NCBI GenBank assembly: GCA_964538065.1
Contig: CAZIDG010000007.1
Location: 25,412-89,411 of the forward strand
DNA length: 64,000 bases
Origin: G963664225 sp964538065
Lineage (GTDB): Bacteria; Verrucomicrobiota; Verrucomicrobiia; Limisphaerales; UBA1319
Direction of reading: 5' to 3'
Shown: positions 36,288 to 45,969 of the stretch, piece by piece
Layout: each line of letters starts with the position of its first letter
Numbering within the stretch: the first letter of the stretch is position 1
Translations under genes and position numbers: made by a program
The notes under the pieces: model-generated
Told to the model about the DNA's origin: nothing
The model's input: only the letters and a program-made list of their open reading frames with translations
The model's database searches: none

Positions 36288-39200
36288 TTACTGGTTAACA
36301 CCAACACGATAGAATTTGACGGGATCGGTGGCGCTCGGGGTGATTGTCATCGAACCGGAGATTGCTCCTTCCTTCACCCATGAGCCTGAAACCAGATTTG
36401 TGGTGGAATAGAGATCCCCTGCAACTGTCGATGTGATGGTCAGCTTGCCATCAGCACGTTTCCATGTCAGCACTGGCACTGAAACCTCACCGGTGGTACC
36501 GAGGAACTGTATTTCCGCGAATTGCAGGCAGGCAGCGGTGCTGTCGTTCTTGGTGTGATTGAAGGTAATACGATAGGTCTTGTAGCTCGAGTAATTGCTA
36601 AAGAACACCTCCTGGAATGCACCCATTGCCGGATCAACTGCAACAGCTTCACTGGCATTACGCAGCGTCGGCAGGGAAAGTGCGCCAGAGGCAATGGGGG
36701 TGAAAGTCACCCCACCGTCATTGGAGCCTTCCAGTGCATAGTCTGCAGGATCTCTCTCAGTATTGGCATCAGCAGTGTAGATACGCAAACCAAGCACCCT
36801 GGTAGCGTTGGTTACAGCCGGCGTTGCGGTCGTGTCCACCTGTGGAGTGATGATCAAACCGACAGGTCCGGCAAACGGCGGGAAACCTGCACCGGCACTG
36901 AAGCCACTGCCACCATTGACATACTTGGTGTAGTTGCCATCGGTGGCATTGGCAGCATTCGTAGCCGTGTCCCAAGCACTCACGGACTGGTCACCAAAGG
37001 CACTTACCAGATCAGTGGTCTGGATGACGTTTGTCATTGTGCTTATGATGGTCACGGTGGCTACCGCACTCGTTGCCATCCCGTACGTATTGGAAGCAAT
37101 ACAAACATAGTCCGCAACATCACTGTAGGAGACAGGGTTGATTGTGAGAGTCTCCGTGGTGGAACCCGAAATACTGCCACCATCGCTCAGCAGCGCATAA
37201 GCGCCACTGGTGCCGCGGGCCCAATAAAGGGCGGGCGCCGGCGTGCCGCTGGCTGTAGCCGAGAACGAGACACTCGAGTGATCCATGACCCTGGCGGATT
37301 GCGGTTGGGTGAGGAAATAAGGAGTCGGAACGGAACTAACGGTGCCAAGGAATTGAACTTCGGCGAACTGCATAGCGAGAGAACCAGCATTGTCTCTTAC
37401 CTTGGTGATGGAGAACCGGTAATAGGTGTAGGCATTGCTGTTGGCGAAGTTATCTTCGGCAAAGAACTGTGTATTGAAGTCAATATCCAGTCCACCCTGA
37501 TTTCGGCCTGTGGGCATGGTGATCAGGTTGGAGGATATCATGGTGAAGTGCGCCCCGCCATCCGTGGATCCTTCAAGTATGTAATTGGCGGGATCACGTT
37601 CCGTCGAGTCATTGGCGGCAAAGATGCGCACACCGGTCACAACGCAACGACCTGCCGCAGGCGACCAGAGCAGCCCTGCCGGTCCCACAAAGGGAGCGGA
37701 GGGGCCATTGAAACCGAAATTAAGGTATTTCGACGTTAATCCATCGATGGCATGCTCAACAGACTCGCCACTAGGGGTGGAACCGTTATAGATGGCGATG
37801 CCATCACTTGGCGTGGCCAGATTGGCAGCACTCGAATACACGGTGAGAGTCGCCGCCGCGCTGTTCACAGAACCAACCGTATTGCTCACAACCACACGAT
37901 AATTCAGACCCGAATTGGCGAGAGTCACATTAGCCAATGTCAGAGAAGCTGTTTTCGTGCCAGAGACGCCATTCCCTTCAACGAGATCGGCAAAATTGGT
38001 ACCTCTGCCGCTTTGCCACTGGAATGTATTTCCTGTCCCTTGGACGCCCACAGTGAATTGCACTGTGGTTCCTTCCTTCACAGCGATGGCAGCCGGCTGG
38101 TTGGTGATGACCGGCAGGATGGTACCAGTCGCACCGCTGAGAGCGAAGATGGCCGCACGGCCACTGGTGCTGGTATAGGTCAGATCAATCGATGTCACAG
38201 GGCTGGTTGAATCATCGAGCATGATATCGGCGCTGTACAACCGGGGATTGCCACTTCCGAGATAATTAAACGTTCCAGCGCTCACATCGACACGTCCGTT
38301 GGCCGTCCAAATGATGGGCGAGTTGTTAAACCAGTCGAGCGAACTGATGGTGTGGGTTTCGGTCACAGCGTTCTCGTGGTTAATCACAGCTTCAATCACG
38401 CCGGGACCATTGCCGGCACCCGTCAGAAACGCCAGGGCCGAATAAGCGGCCGGAGTCGCCAGCGTAATCGTCGCTGTGGCGTAGGTGGGATCAAGGAATA
38501 CCGCGTTGTTTTCAGTGTAACTGGCGGGCATGGTGAAATGGTGATCCGGCGCCCCTTCACCAGTTATGGACGCTGCGGGGGCAGGCAGTCCATAGGAGGT
38601 ATTCTTCGCGTAATATCCCTGCTCAAACCATGTGCTTCCAGTGTTGCCCGCTCCTCCATCCATCGTTGCAGAGGATCCGTAAGCCAAAGCGGCCGGAGGG
38701 ACTGCGGTGGCCTCAACAATAATGTCGGCATTGTAACCCGTTCCAACGATTGGCGTGTATGCGCCACCGGCAGTTGCGGCACCACTAATGGCCATAATGC
38801 ATGAATGGCCGCTGGAATTGCCACTGACGTAGCGGATGACAATGTTGGTAATCGGGCTGGTGGAGCCAGACAGGTTAGCATCGACGGCGTAGAGTCTCGG
38901 ATTTGCCGAATTATGATTATCCAGAGAAAATGACTGGGCATTGACGCGGCCATTGGCGATCCAGGTGACGCCAACGGTGGCATTGAACCAGTCAGGGGAT
39001 GCCGCCTGGCCTTTTTCATTTGTACCATCCTGATGCTGTGCAGTGAACTCGAAGACGCACCCACCGTTTCCACCACTTGTCAGGAAGGACAGGGCTGCGT
39101 ATGGAGCTGGGGTCGCTAACGTCCAGTTCGCAGTGGTATAGGTACCCACGTCCAGCATGATTGCATTGTTGCTGGTGTAGGATGGTGCAAAGGCAAATTG

Positions 39201-39479
39201 GTGATTGTTGGTAGACACTATCGTGCCCGCAGGAGGCAGACCGACCGTGGTATCTTCAGCAAAGAAGCCCTGTTCGTTCCAAGTGTCCCCAGAATTGGCC
39301 GACCCACCGTCCATCGAGGCTGATGTATAGGCGTTGGGAGCAACGGCCGCAGGGGCGTCCTTTTCTACAATCATGTCCTGGTTGTAGCTTTCAGGTGCAA
39401 GGGGGATTGGATTAAAGTCAGCGCACATGGCACTGACCGCTGTCATTCCAAGCACAGCAGGTATGAGTTTTGTTTTCAC
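36288..39479 (-). CDS. Secreted protein with Ig-like and discoidin-like (F5/8 type C) domains
   Basis: A 1063-residue protein with a signal peptide (VKTKLIPAVLGMTAVSAMCA). Two related modules come first (about residues 25-235 and 240-440), each with DMIVE/DIIVE, TMDGG..NTGxTWxEQG and LGSGNPRLYxxDxxL-type motifs. An Ig-like domain (PAAIAVKEGTTVQFTV), a discoidin-like domain (ERDPANYILEGSTDGGAHFT), a second Ig domain and a second discoidin-like domain (ERDPADYALEGSNDGGVTFT) follow, and the end is FYRVGVNQ. It is probably a surface or secreted carbohydrate-binding protein. I chose GTG at 39479 because it starts a proper signal peptide; a GTG at 39557 would add 26 non-signal residues. Confidence 0.72.
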   Translation of the reverse strand: MKTKLIPAVLGMTAVSAMCADFNPIPLAPESYNQDMIVEKDAPAAVAPNAYTSASMDGGSANSGDTWNEQGFFAEDTTVGLPPAGTIVSTNNHQFAFAPSYTSNNAIMLDVGTYTTANWTLATPAPYAALSFLTSGGNGGCVFEFTAQHQDGTNEKGQAASPDWFNATVGVTWIANGRVNAQSFSLDNHNSANPRLYAVDANLSGSTSPITNIVIRYVSGNSSGHSCIMAISGAATAGGAYTPIVGTGYNADIIVEATAVPPAALAYGSSATMDGGAGNTGSTWFEQGYYAKNTSYGLPAPAASITGEGAPDHHFTMPASYTENNAVFLDPTYATATITLATPAAYSALAFLTGAGNGPGVIEAVINHENAVTETHTISSLDWFNNSPIIWTANGRVDVSAGTFNYLGSGNPRLYSADIMLDDSTSPVTSIDLTYTSTSGRAAIFALSGATGTILPVITNQPAAIAVKEGTTVQFTVGVQGTGNTFQWQSGRGTNFADLVEGNGVSGTKTASLTLANVTLANSGLNYRVVVSNTVGSVNSAAATLTVYSSAANLATPSDGIAIYNGSTPSGESVEHAIDGLTSKYLNFGFNGPSAPFVGPAGLLWSPAAGRCVVTGVRIFAANDSTERDPANYILEGSTDGGAHFTMISSNLITMPTGRNQGGLDIDFNTQFFAEDNFANSNAYTYYRFSITKVRDNAGSLAMQFAEVQFLGTVSSVPTPYFLTQPQSARVMDHSSVSFSATASGTPAPALYWARGTSGAYALLSDGGSISGSTTETLTINPVSYSDVADYVCIASNTYGMATSAVATVTIISTMTNVIQTTDLVSAFGDQSVSAWDTATNAANATDGNYTKYVNGGSGFSAGAGFPPFAGPVGLIITPQVDTTATPAVTNATRVLGLRIYTADANTERDPADYALEGSNDGGVTFTPIASGALSLPTLRNASEAVAVDPAMGAFQEVFFSNYSSYKTYRITFNHTKNDSTAACLQFAEIQFLGTTGEVSVPVLTWKRADGKLTITSTVAGDLYSTTNLVSGSWVKEGAISGSMTITPSATDPVKFYRVGVNQ

Positions 39480-39883
39480 AGATTGAATCAAGTAATAATA
39501 GGGATGGTTTTCGATATGTTTCCGACTACATTCAATATTTTCCAATATGGTTTCCACAAACTGATTTACACAAACTCAAAAGCTGCATGGACCTGGAATG
39601 AATTTGAGGGCGCAACACTTCCAAGTTTCACACTGCTTCAGGCTTTCGTTTTAGAAACTACACGTCGCAACTTGAAGGCGTCAACCGTAAACTTGTACTC
39701 CCCCAGAGGTCCGAGTTATCAAGAGAAAACCATTCCAGGAGACGTCGAAAAGAACTGAGAAAATGCACGATATCACTTCTCACATCTTTTTTGTGAAAAA
39801 AGAGACATTTATGCTCGACAAGAAATGGTGTTGAGTTAGTTTTCAGACAAAATCTAGCACCTAGAGACTTGGGGAAGTTTTAT
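39480..39883. promoter_or_regulatory. AT-rich divergent promoter region
   Basis: 404 bases between two divergent secreted-protein genes. At 39785-39803 there is an inverted repeat TCTTTTTT-GTG-AAAAAAGA, and the string TTTTTTGTGAAA continuing to ATTTATG recurs upstream of the GH78 gene at 58015, at about the same distance from the start codon. A good ribosome binding site, GGGGAAG, lies six bases before the ATG at 39884. No gene is supported. Confidence 0.4.
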
Positions 39884-42800
39884 ATGAAATTATCGTCCCT
39901 CACCTTATTCACCATTCCGGTTCTGTTGTTTACGGCCTCCGCAACGCCTGGCGACGATCGTGGAGCCCGCAACAATGTGCCAGAGTCTGTCAACTACTCC
40001 CTGATATATTCGCTCGACATACCCAATGCCGCCGACTACAGCGGCGGGGTCAAATATAACATCGACCTGAGCCAGTATATTTATGATTTCAGCCGCGTCG
40101 CGTACTATCTGGAGCTTCAACAAAGTGATGGCCCCCTGAAGTACATCTGGGTCTCCATGGACGCCTTTGCGACAGATATCAACCAAATCGGCGTTCCTAC
40201 CGTGGCCAGTGGTGCCGTGTTTCAACAACCGGTGGCCAGCATGAATGTGGTCTCGAGTGTGAATGGGATTGTTACTGGCACCGGTCTGGCTGGTGGCAAC
40301 GTTGAGTTCTGGCCATATAACTACTCCGAACCAAATGCGAATGGTGTCCCCAACGCCAGCGACACAGCCTTTGATTGGGGCGATACCGCAGGAACAGGCG
40401 GCAACTATGGTTCAATGCAAATAGCCAACAGCGAGGCCAGTCAGATTCTGTTTGCCTTCAATCGCTGGGGTGGCAACTCTGGGACCGTGGACCTCGGAAT
40501 CGGCAACAATCCGAGTGGGAATCCGGATTACACCTTTGCCGGCACCGCCTCCAGTTATGCTGTCAAAACCCTTCAGGTTTACGCCCTTCCAGTCACCGAA
40601 TACGCTCCCACGCTCATCAAGGCAAGCGCCATCAACCTGACCAACGTGATCCTCAATTTCAGCAAGGCGCTGGAGGATGCGGCAACCAATGTTTCTCACT
40701 ATTCCCTCAACGGTGGCGTGAGCGTCCTTAGCGCGACCCTTGATCCCGTCAACCGACTTGCAGTGAAGCTTACCACCACCGCACAGACGCCCCAAAAGGA
40801 CTACATCATCACTGTGAATGGTGTTCGCGACCAGACCACCTCGCACCTGCAGGTGGCGGCCAACTCCACTGCCACCTTCAGGTCTTCCGTTGCCGGGCGT
40901 GGTGCCACGGTAAATGTGCCTGAAGCGGCCAATTACAAGCTGGTGTATTCCCTGGATATTCCCAATTCACCCAATTATAAAACAGGAATTACCTATACGG
41001 AGGATCATCGGGCCGACTTTTCCGGATTCAGCCGGATCGCATACTATCTCGAATTGCAGCGACCAGACGAGGCCTTGAATTATGTATGGGTATCGATGGA
41101 TGCGTTCACCAATAACATCAACGCCATCGGAGTGCCGGTCCTTCCAACGGGTGCGTCTTTTCAACAGCCTCTGGCCAACATGAATGTGGCCTCGAGCGTG
41201 GAAGGAGTTGTCGCTGGGACAAGCCTTCCTGGTGGCAACATCGAATTCTGGCCATCGAATTATGAGTCGGCAAACTCAGCTCTGGTGCCCAATGCAAGTG
41301 ACACCGAATACGACTGGGGCGATCGCCTGACAGCCGGGCAATACGGCTCAATGCAGATCCACAATTCCGATGCAAGCCAGGTATTGTTCGCGTTCAATAA
41401 CTGGGGTGGCAACGGTGGAGTCGCCGATGTGGGGATTGGCAGCAATCCATCCGGCCAGCCTGACTGGACGTTCGCCGCAAACGCATCCAGCTACTCGATT
41501 AAAACACTGCAAGTTTACGTTGTGCCCATTTACGACACCAATCGTCCCACGATCTTGAAGGCCGTCGGATATGGTGGGCTGACCAACGTCGTGCTCACGT
41601 TCAGCAAACCACTCGATGACAGCGCGACCAACGCAAGCCACTACGCCATCAACAGTGGCATCACAGTGCTGGGGGCTGCCCTTGATCCCATCGGTAAAGC
41701 TACTATCACGTTGACGACCAGTCCTCAACAGCCCAAGACTCAATACACAGTGACCGTCAACGGTGTGTTCGAACGTTCAGGATTCAATACCCCTATTGCT
41801 CCAAACTCGACCATTGTTTTCACCTCATCCACGGTTCCCGGTGTCTTCTATAATGTCCCGGGAGCCACCAATTATTCCCTGGTTTATTCATTGAATATTC
41901 CCAGTACACCCAATTATGCCAGCGGCCTTGAATATGATATCAACCTGGCAAACTACATTGCCGACTTTACTCGGATTGCATATTATCTGGAACTCCAGCC
42001 TGCCAGTGGCCCCATGCAGTACCTCTGGGTTTCAATGGATGCTTTCACGACCGATATCAATCAAATCGGTGTTCCCACAGTTCCGACCAGCGCCGTCTTC
42101 CAGCAACCTGTGTCGAACATGGACGTGGCTTCCAGTGTTGAAGGAATTGTAACAGGCACAGGCCTGGCTGGAGGTAATGTTGAGTTCTGGCCATACGATT
42201 ACACTGAGCCCAATGCAAATGGTGTTCCCAACGCCAGCGAGACGGCCTTTGATTGGGGCGACACCGCCGGAACCAGTGGCAACTATGGCTCCATGCAAAT
42301 CGCCAACGGCGAGGCAGGCCAAATACTCTTCGCCTTTAATCGCTGGGGTGGCACAGGTGGTGTTGGTGATCTTGGCATTGGCAACAACCCTTCCGGGAAT
42401 CCGGATTGGACCTTCGCTCAAAACGCCTCCAGTTACACCATCAAGAAACTCCAGGTTTTCGCCATGCCCACCACAGCCAAAGCGCCAGCACTCGTTAAGG
42501 CTGTCGGTCAAACAGGGCTGACCAATGTGGTTCTCACATTCAGCACACCTCTGGAGGATGCTGCCACGAATATATCCCATTATGCCATTGACGGTGGTGT
42601 CAGTGTCCTGGACGCCCATTTGGATTCGGCAACAAGGCTTTTGGTGACCCTCACCACCACTGCACAGAACCCCCTGTCCACATACACCGTCACAGTCAAT
42701 GGCGTTCGCGACCAGTCTCCTGCACATCTGCAGGTCCCCGCAAACTCCACGGCTAAATTCAGATCATCGATCGCGGGACGTGGCGCGGAAGCCAATGTGC

Positions 42801-43636
42801 CTGAAGCCGCAAATTACACACTGGTTTATTCGCTGAATATTCCGGATGCGCCCAACTATAAGACCAATATCGTCTATGACGTGGATCGCAGTTCCGCTAT
42901 CACTGCATTCAGCCGCATTGCCTATTACCTCGAGTTGCAGGAAAGCGGAAAAGCTCTCAATTATATGTGGGTATCCATGGATGCCTTCACAAACGATGCA
43001 AGACGCATCGGCGTTCCGACCGTATCCAGCGGAGCCACCTACCAACAACCGGTCGCCAATATGAACGTGACGACCAGTCTGGAAGGAGTCGTTACCGGGA
43101 CCAACCTTCAAGGTGGCAATCTTGAGTTCTGGCCATCTAACTACGAGGCGGCCAACGCTGCCCTCGTGCCCAACGCCAGCGACACCTTGTACGACTGGGG
43201 TGATCGCATGACAGCCGGTCAGCATGGTTCAATGCAGATTCATAATGCCGAAGCCAGCCAGGTTTTGGTCGGTTTCAACAATTGGGGTGGAAACGGCACC
43301 ATCGCCGATCTGGGCATGGGCACCAATCCCAATGGCCAGCCAGACTGGACCTTTGCAGGCAATGCATCATCCTATGTTGTAAAGACGCTGCAGGTCTACG
43401 TGCTCTCCAATCAAAAGCCATTCGGCATCATTGGTCGCGGTTTCGAATCCGCAGGAAAATTCAAAGTAACCTGCGAAGCACAATCTGGAAACGCGTATTC
43501 ACTCTGGCGGACACCCGAACTTGGATCCCCCGTATGGACCAAGGTTACGGAAACAACCGCCACATCAGGCACAGTAACACTTATCGATTCCCAGGCCACC
43601 AACAAGGCGAGCTTCTATCAGGTTCGAACTCCCTAA
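39884..43636 (+). CDS. Secreted protein of four tandem adhesin/lectin-like modules in an ABAB pattern
   Basis: A 1250-residue protein with a signal peptide (MKLSSLTLFTIPVLLFTASA). Four units of about 312 residues begin near residues 30, 341, 653 and 968. Each has a beta-rich domain (YSLxIPNxxxY, FxRIAYYLELQ, VSMDAFTxDxNxIGVP, FQQPVxNMNVxSSVxGxVxGT, NxEFWP, DWGD, YGSMQIxN, FAFNxWGGNGG, DLGIGxNPSGxPDWTF) and then a Big_5-like domain (LTNVxLxFSKxLxDxAT.. TVNGV). Units 1 and 3 share details that 2 and 4 lack and vice versa, so a two-unit block was duplicated. The end is FYQVRTP. The same module follows the esterase domain of the next gene, so it probably binds polysaccharide. No catalytic site is seen. 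Confidence 0.8.
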   Translation: MKLSSLTLFTIPVLLFTASATPGDDRGARNNVPESVNYSLIYSLDIPNAADYSGGVKYNIDLSQYIYDFSRVAYYLELQQSDGPLKYIWVSMDAFATDINQIGVPTVASGAVFQQPVASMNVVSSVNGIVTGTGLAGGNVEFWPYNYSEPNANGVPNASDTAFDWGDTAGTGGNYGSMQIANSEASQILFAFNRWGGNSGTVDLGIGNNPSGNPDYTFAGTASSYAVKTLQVYALPVTEYAPTLIKASAINLTNVILNFSKALEDAATNVSHYSLNGGVSVLSATLDPVNRLAVKLTTTAQTPQKDYIITVNGVRDQTTSHLQVAANSTATFRSSVAGRGATVNVPEAANYKLVYSLDIPNSPNYKTGITYTEDHRADFSGFSRIAYYLELQRPDEALNYVWVSMDAFTNNINAIGVPVLPTGASFQQPLANMNVASSVEGVVAGTSLPGGNIEFWPSNYESANSALVPNASDTEYDWGDRLTAGQYGSMQIHNSDASQVLFAFNNWGGNGGVADVGIGSNPSGQPDWTFAANASSYSIKTLQVYVVPIYDTNRPTILKAVGYGGLTNVVLTFSKPLDDSATNASHYAINSGITVLGAALDPIGKATITLTTSPQQPKTQYTVTVNGVFERSGFNTPIAPNSTIVFTSSTVPGVFYNVPGATNYSLVYSLNIPSTPNYASGLEYDINLANYIADFTRIAYYLELQPASGPMQYLWVSMDAFTTDINQIGVPTVPTSAVFQQPVSNMDVASSVEGIVTGTGLAGGNVEFWPYDYTEPNANGVPNASETAFDWGDTAGTSGNYGSMQIANGEAGQILFAFNRWGGTGGVGDLGIGNNPSGNPDWTFAQNASSYTIKKLQVFAMPTTAKAPALVKAVGQTGLTNVVLTFSTPLEDAATNISHYAIDGGVSVLDAHLDSATRLLVTLTTTAQNPLSTYTVTVNGVRDQSPAHLQVPANSTAKFRSSIAGRGAEANVPEAANYTLVYSLNIPDAPNYKTNIVYDVDRSSAITAFSRIAYYLELQESGKALNYMWVSMDAFTNDARRIGVPTVSSGATYQQPVANMNVTTSLEGVVTGTNLQGGNLEFWPSNYEAANAALVPNASDTLYDWGDRMTAGQHGSMQIHNAEASQVLVGFNNWGGNGTIADLGMGTNPNGQPDWTFAGNASSYVVKTLQVYVLSNQKPFGIIGRGFESAGKFKVTCEAQSGNAYSLWRTPELGSPVWTKVTETTATSGTVTLIDSQATNKASFYQVRTP

Positions 43637-43670
43637 TTCGCTGGGGCAACACCATTCCTGAATGGAAAGG

Positions 43671-43701
43671 CTGCCAACCGAATATTTGATGTCGGTTGGC
43701 A
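43671..43701 (+). terminator. Hairpin after the four-module protein gene
   Basis: An 11-base-pair stem (CTGCCAACCGA / TCGGTTGGCAG) with a 9-base loop lies 35 bases past the stop. There is no T run directly after it, so termination would be weak or factor-dependent. Confidence 0.45.
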
Positions 43702-43827
43702 GCACATTGTTGCCAGTGCCAGTTCATCTGAATAATGCTCAATTTGAACATCCGCGGTTGCCTGGCCCCTGCATTTTAGATGCGGTAAAAACAGAAAACC
43801 CTTAATGGGACATCCTAATTCGATTGT

Positions 43828-45669
43828 ATGTGGAAGGTCTTAAGTCTTTGGCTGGCTGTTTCCGGCTTGGCCGCGTGTCATGTGTCTGCGGCAGCTCCGC
43901 CCATTCGAGTCATGCCTGTGGGTGACTCGATTACCTATGGGGCAGGTGCACCTGGAGGTTACCGCGCACCTCTTTACCGTCTCATGACCAATGCCGGCTA
44001 CAACGTCGATTTTGTTGGCACAGCCACCGACAACGGCGCAACCAGCCTTCCAGACCCCGATCATGAGGGCCATTCCGGCTGGCGCATCGACCAAATCGAC
44101 TCGACCATTGAAGGTGTTTTCCAAAAAGTGAGCGATCCCGATGTCATTTTGCTGCTGATCGGCACCAATGATTATGGTCAGGACTACGACACCCCTCACG
44201 CCATCAACCGGTTGGAGAACCTCATTGCCAGAATGGCTACCAATCGTCCCTATGCCAAGATCATCGTGGCCAACTTGCTTGTCCGTAATGAACCCCAAAA
44301 CACCCAGATCCAGAACACATTCAATCCATATATACCCTCTTTGGTGCTTCGACAGCGTGCCTTGGGCCGGGAAGTTTATTTTGACGATCTTCGAAGTGCT
44401 GTGCCTCTTACTGATTTTCCTGACCAATTGCACCCAAATGCTCTCGGGTATGCCAAAATGGCCACCAACTGGTTTGGGGTCATCAACAGTCTTTTCACCC
44501 CTGCTGGCAGCAAGTCCCCCCCTGCTCTTTCGCGGGCGTATGGTTGGGCGGGATTGACCAATGTGACCATCGTCTTCAGTAAACCCATCGCCGAGGAATC
44601 GGTCATACCCGAACATTTCAAAATAAGCGCCGGGGTATCCGTCACTCATGCCGTCCTGGATGCAGCAACCAAACGAGAGGTAACCCTTACAACCTCACCA
44701 CAACAGCCTTTTACCACCTACACTGTGAGTGTAACGGGGGTTCACGATCAAACCACCGCTGAATTGGAAATCATCGCAAATTCGGATATCGTATTTAAGT
44801 CACTTGCGGCACGTGGGGCTACCGCCAACGTTGCAGAGGCGGCCAATTATAGACTCGTTTATTCGCTGGAAATCCCGGACAAGCCCATGTTCACGAATGA
44901 CGTTTCATATACCATCGATCATCGCAACGCTGTTACCGGGTTTAACCGCATCGCGTATTATCTGGAACTGCAACAAGGTGCAGGCACCCTCAACTTTCTA
45001 TGGGCCTCAATGGACGCATTTACAAAGGACGTGAATCTCATCGGCATACCAACAGCCACGAGTGGCGCCTTTTTTCAACAGTCCGTCACCAACATGAATG
45101 TTGTGTCCAGCGTTGCAGGAATCATCTCAGGCACCAACTTATCGGGTGGCAATATCGAGTTTTGGTCCTCGAACTGCAGCCCTGCCAATTTGGCGGGTGT
45201 CCTTAACGGCAGCAGTGCCGCGTATGACTGGGGCGATAGTCCCTCCATTGGTAATTACGGTTCAATGCAAATACACAACCATGACGCTCGCCAGGTTCTG
45301 TTGGCCTTTAATCGTTGGGGAGGTGTTGGCGGTTATGCGGACCTGGGCATAGGCAATCGATCCGGTAATTATTTGGATTGGATGTTTGCCCAGAACGCTG
45401 GGACGTACACCATTAAAACTCTGCAGGTGTATGTCCTGCCCATACCGACACCCCTTCGCCTTGGTTTGCCGTTTTTTACCGAAGCATCACAACTTCAATT
45501 CAATTGGGAGGCACAACCCGGTACGATGTATTCCGTTTACAGGAAAGTAGAGATCAACGATTCCGCATGGACCTGTCTAGGCACCCTTTCGGCAACCTCG
45601 ACAACAGCGGTTTTTCTTGATACAAAGTCGACCAATGTCTCAAGTTTCTACCGGGTCACCAGCCCATAG
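43828..45669 (+). CDS. Secreted SGNH/GDSL esterase with a C-terminal carbohydrate-binding-like module
   Basis: A 613-residue protein with a signal peptide (MWKVLSLWLAVSGLAACHVSA, possibly a lipoprotein). The SGNH hydrolase domain (about residues 27-225) shows block I VMPVGDSITYG with the nucleophilic Ser, block III LLLIGTNDYGQ with the Asn, and block V DFPDQLHPNALGY with the Asp and His. A Big_5-like domain follows (LTNVTIVFSKPIAEE), then one copy of the module that is repeated four times in the preceding gene (ASMDAFTKDVNLIGIP, DWGD, YGSMQIHN, LAFNRWGG), and the end is FYRVTSP. It probably removes acetyl or similar esters from a plant or algal polysaccharide such as rhamnogalacturonan. Exact specificity cannot be read. 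Confidence 0.85.
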   Translation: MWKVLSLWLAVSGLAACHVSAAAPPIRVMPVGDSITYGAGAPGGYRAPLYRLMTNAGYNVDFVGTATDNGATSLPDPDHEGHSGWRIDQIDSTIEGVFQKVSDPDVILLLIGTNDYGQDYDTPHAINRLENLIARMATNRPYAKIIVANLLVRNEPQNTQIQNTFNPYIPSLVLRQRALGREVYFDDLRSAVPLTDFPDQLHPNALGYAKMATNWFGVINSLFTPAGSKSPPALSRAYGWAGLTNVTIVFSKPIAEESVIPEHFKISAGVSVTHAVLDAATKREVTLTTSPQQPFTTYTVSVTGVHDQTTAELEIIANSDIVFKSLAARGATANVAEAANYRLVYSLEIPDKPMFTNDVSYTIDHRNAVTGFNRIAYYLELQQGAGTLNFLWASMDAFTKDVNLIGIPTATSGAFFQQSVTNMNVVSSVAGIISGTNLSGGNIEFWSSNCSPANLAGVLNGSSAAYDWGDSPSIGNYGSMQIHNHDARQVLLAFNRWGGVGGYADLGIGNRSGNYLDWMFAQNAGTYTIKTLQVYVLPIPTPLRLGLPFFTEASQLQFNWEAQPGTMYSVYRKVEINDSAWTCLGTLSATSTTAVFLDTKSTNVSSFYRVTSP

Positions 45670-45969
45670 AATACATGCCGTAGTTTAGCGTTGTTTATTG
45701 CAAGTCAAAGAAATCGACCAGTTTATACGCTGAATAGCTTCATGGAAAAGACCCTGAAGCGTTCGGGCAAGTAATTCATTTCACTGTTCGGTTTTCTGAA
45801 TTTACGTTGCCGATAGGAATGGGATCTGATGTCTACCCTTTGGCCCCAAGCTGAAGGTGCCAGAAAAGAAGGCCGTCTGCGAAGCCCTTTTGGAAACGAG
45901 CCGGATGAACTGGACCGTTGGTTTATGTGAGCAACTGACCTGGTCTTTTCCACCTATTCAACCGTTCTT
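45670..45969. other. Intergenic region between converging genes
   Basis: 300 bases between the esterase gene (+) and the GH78-like gene (-). I see no gene, no convincing hairpin terminator and no repeat in it. Confidence 0.4.

Noticed and set aside
36522..37739. A 405-codon + strand open frame
   Set aside because: It is antisense to the discoidin/Ig protein gene, which has clear domains and a signal peptide.
39884..43636. Tandem repeats as an assembly duplication
   Set aside because: The four units differ at many positions and in an ordered ABAB pattern, which fits gene evolution rather than misassembly.
45723..45953. 76-codon - strand open frame
   Set aside because: Low-complexity basic composition, no ribosome binding site and no recognisable fold; treated as intergenic.
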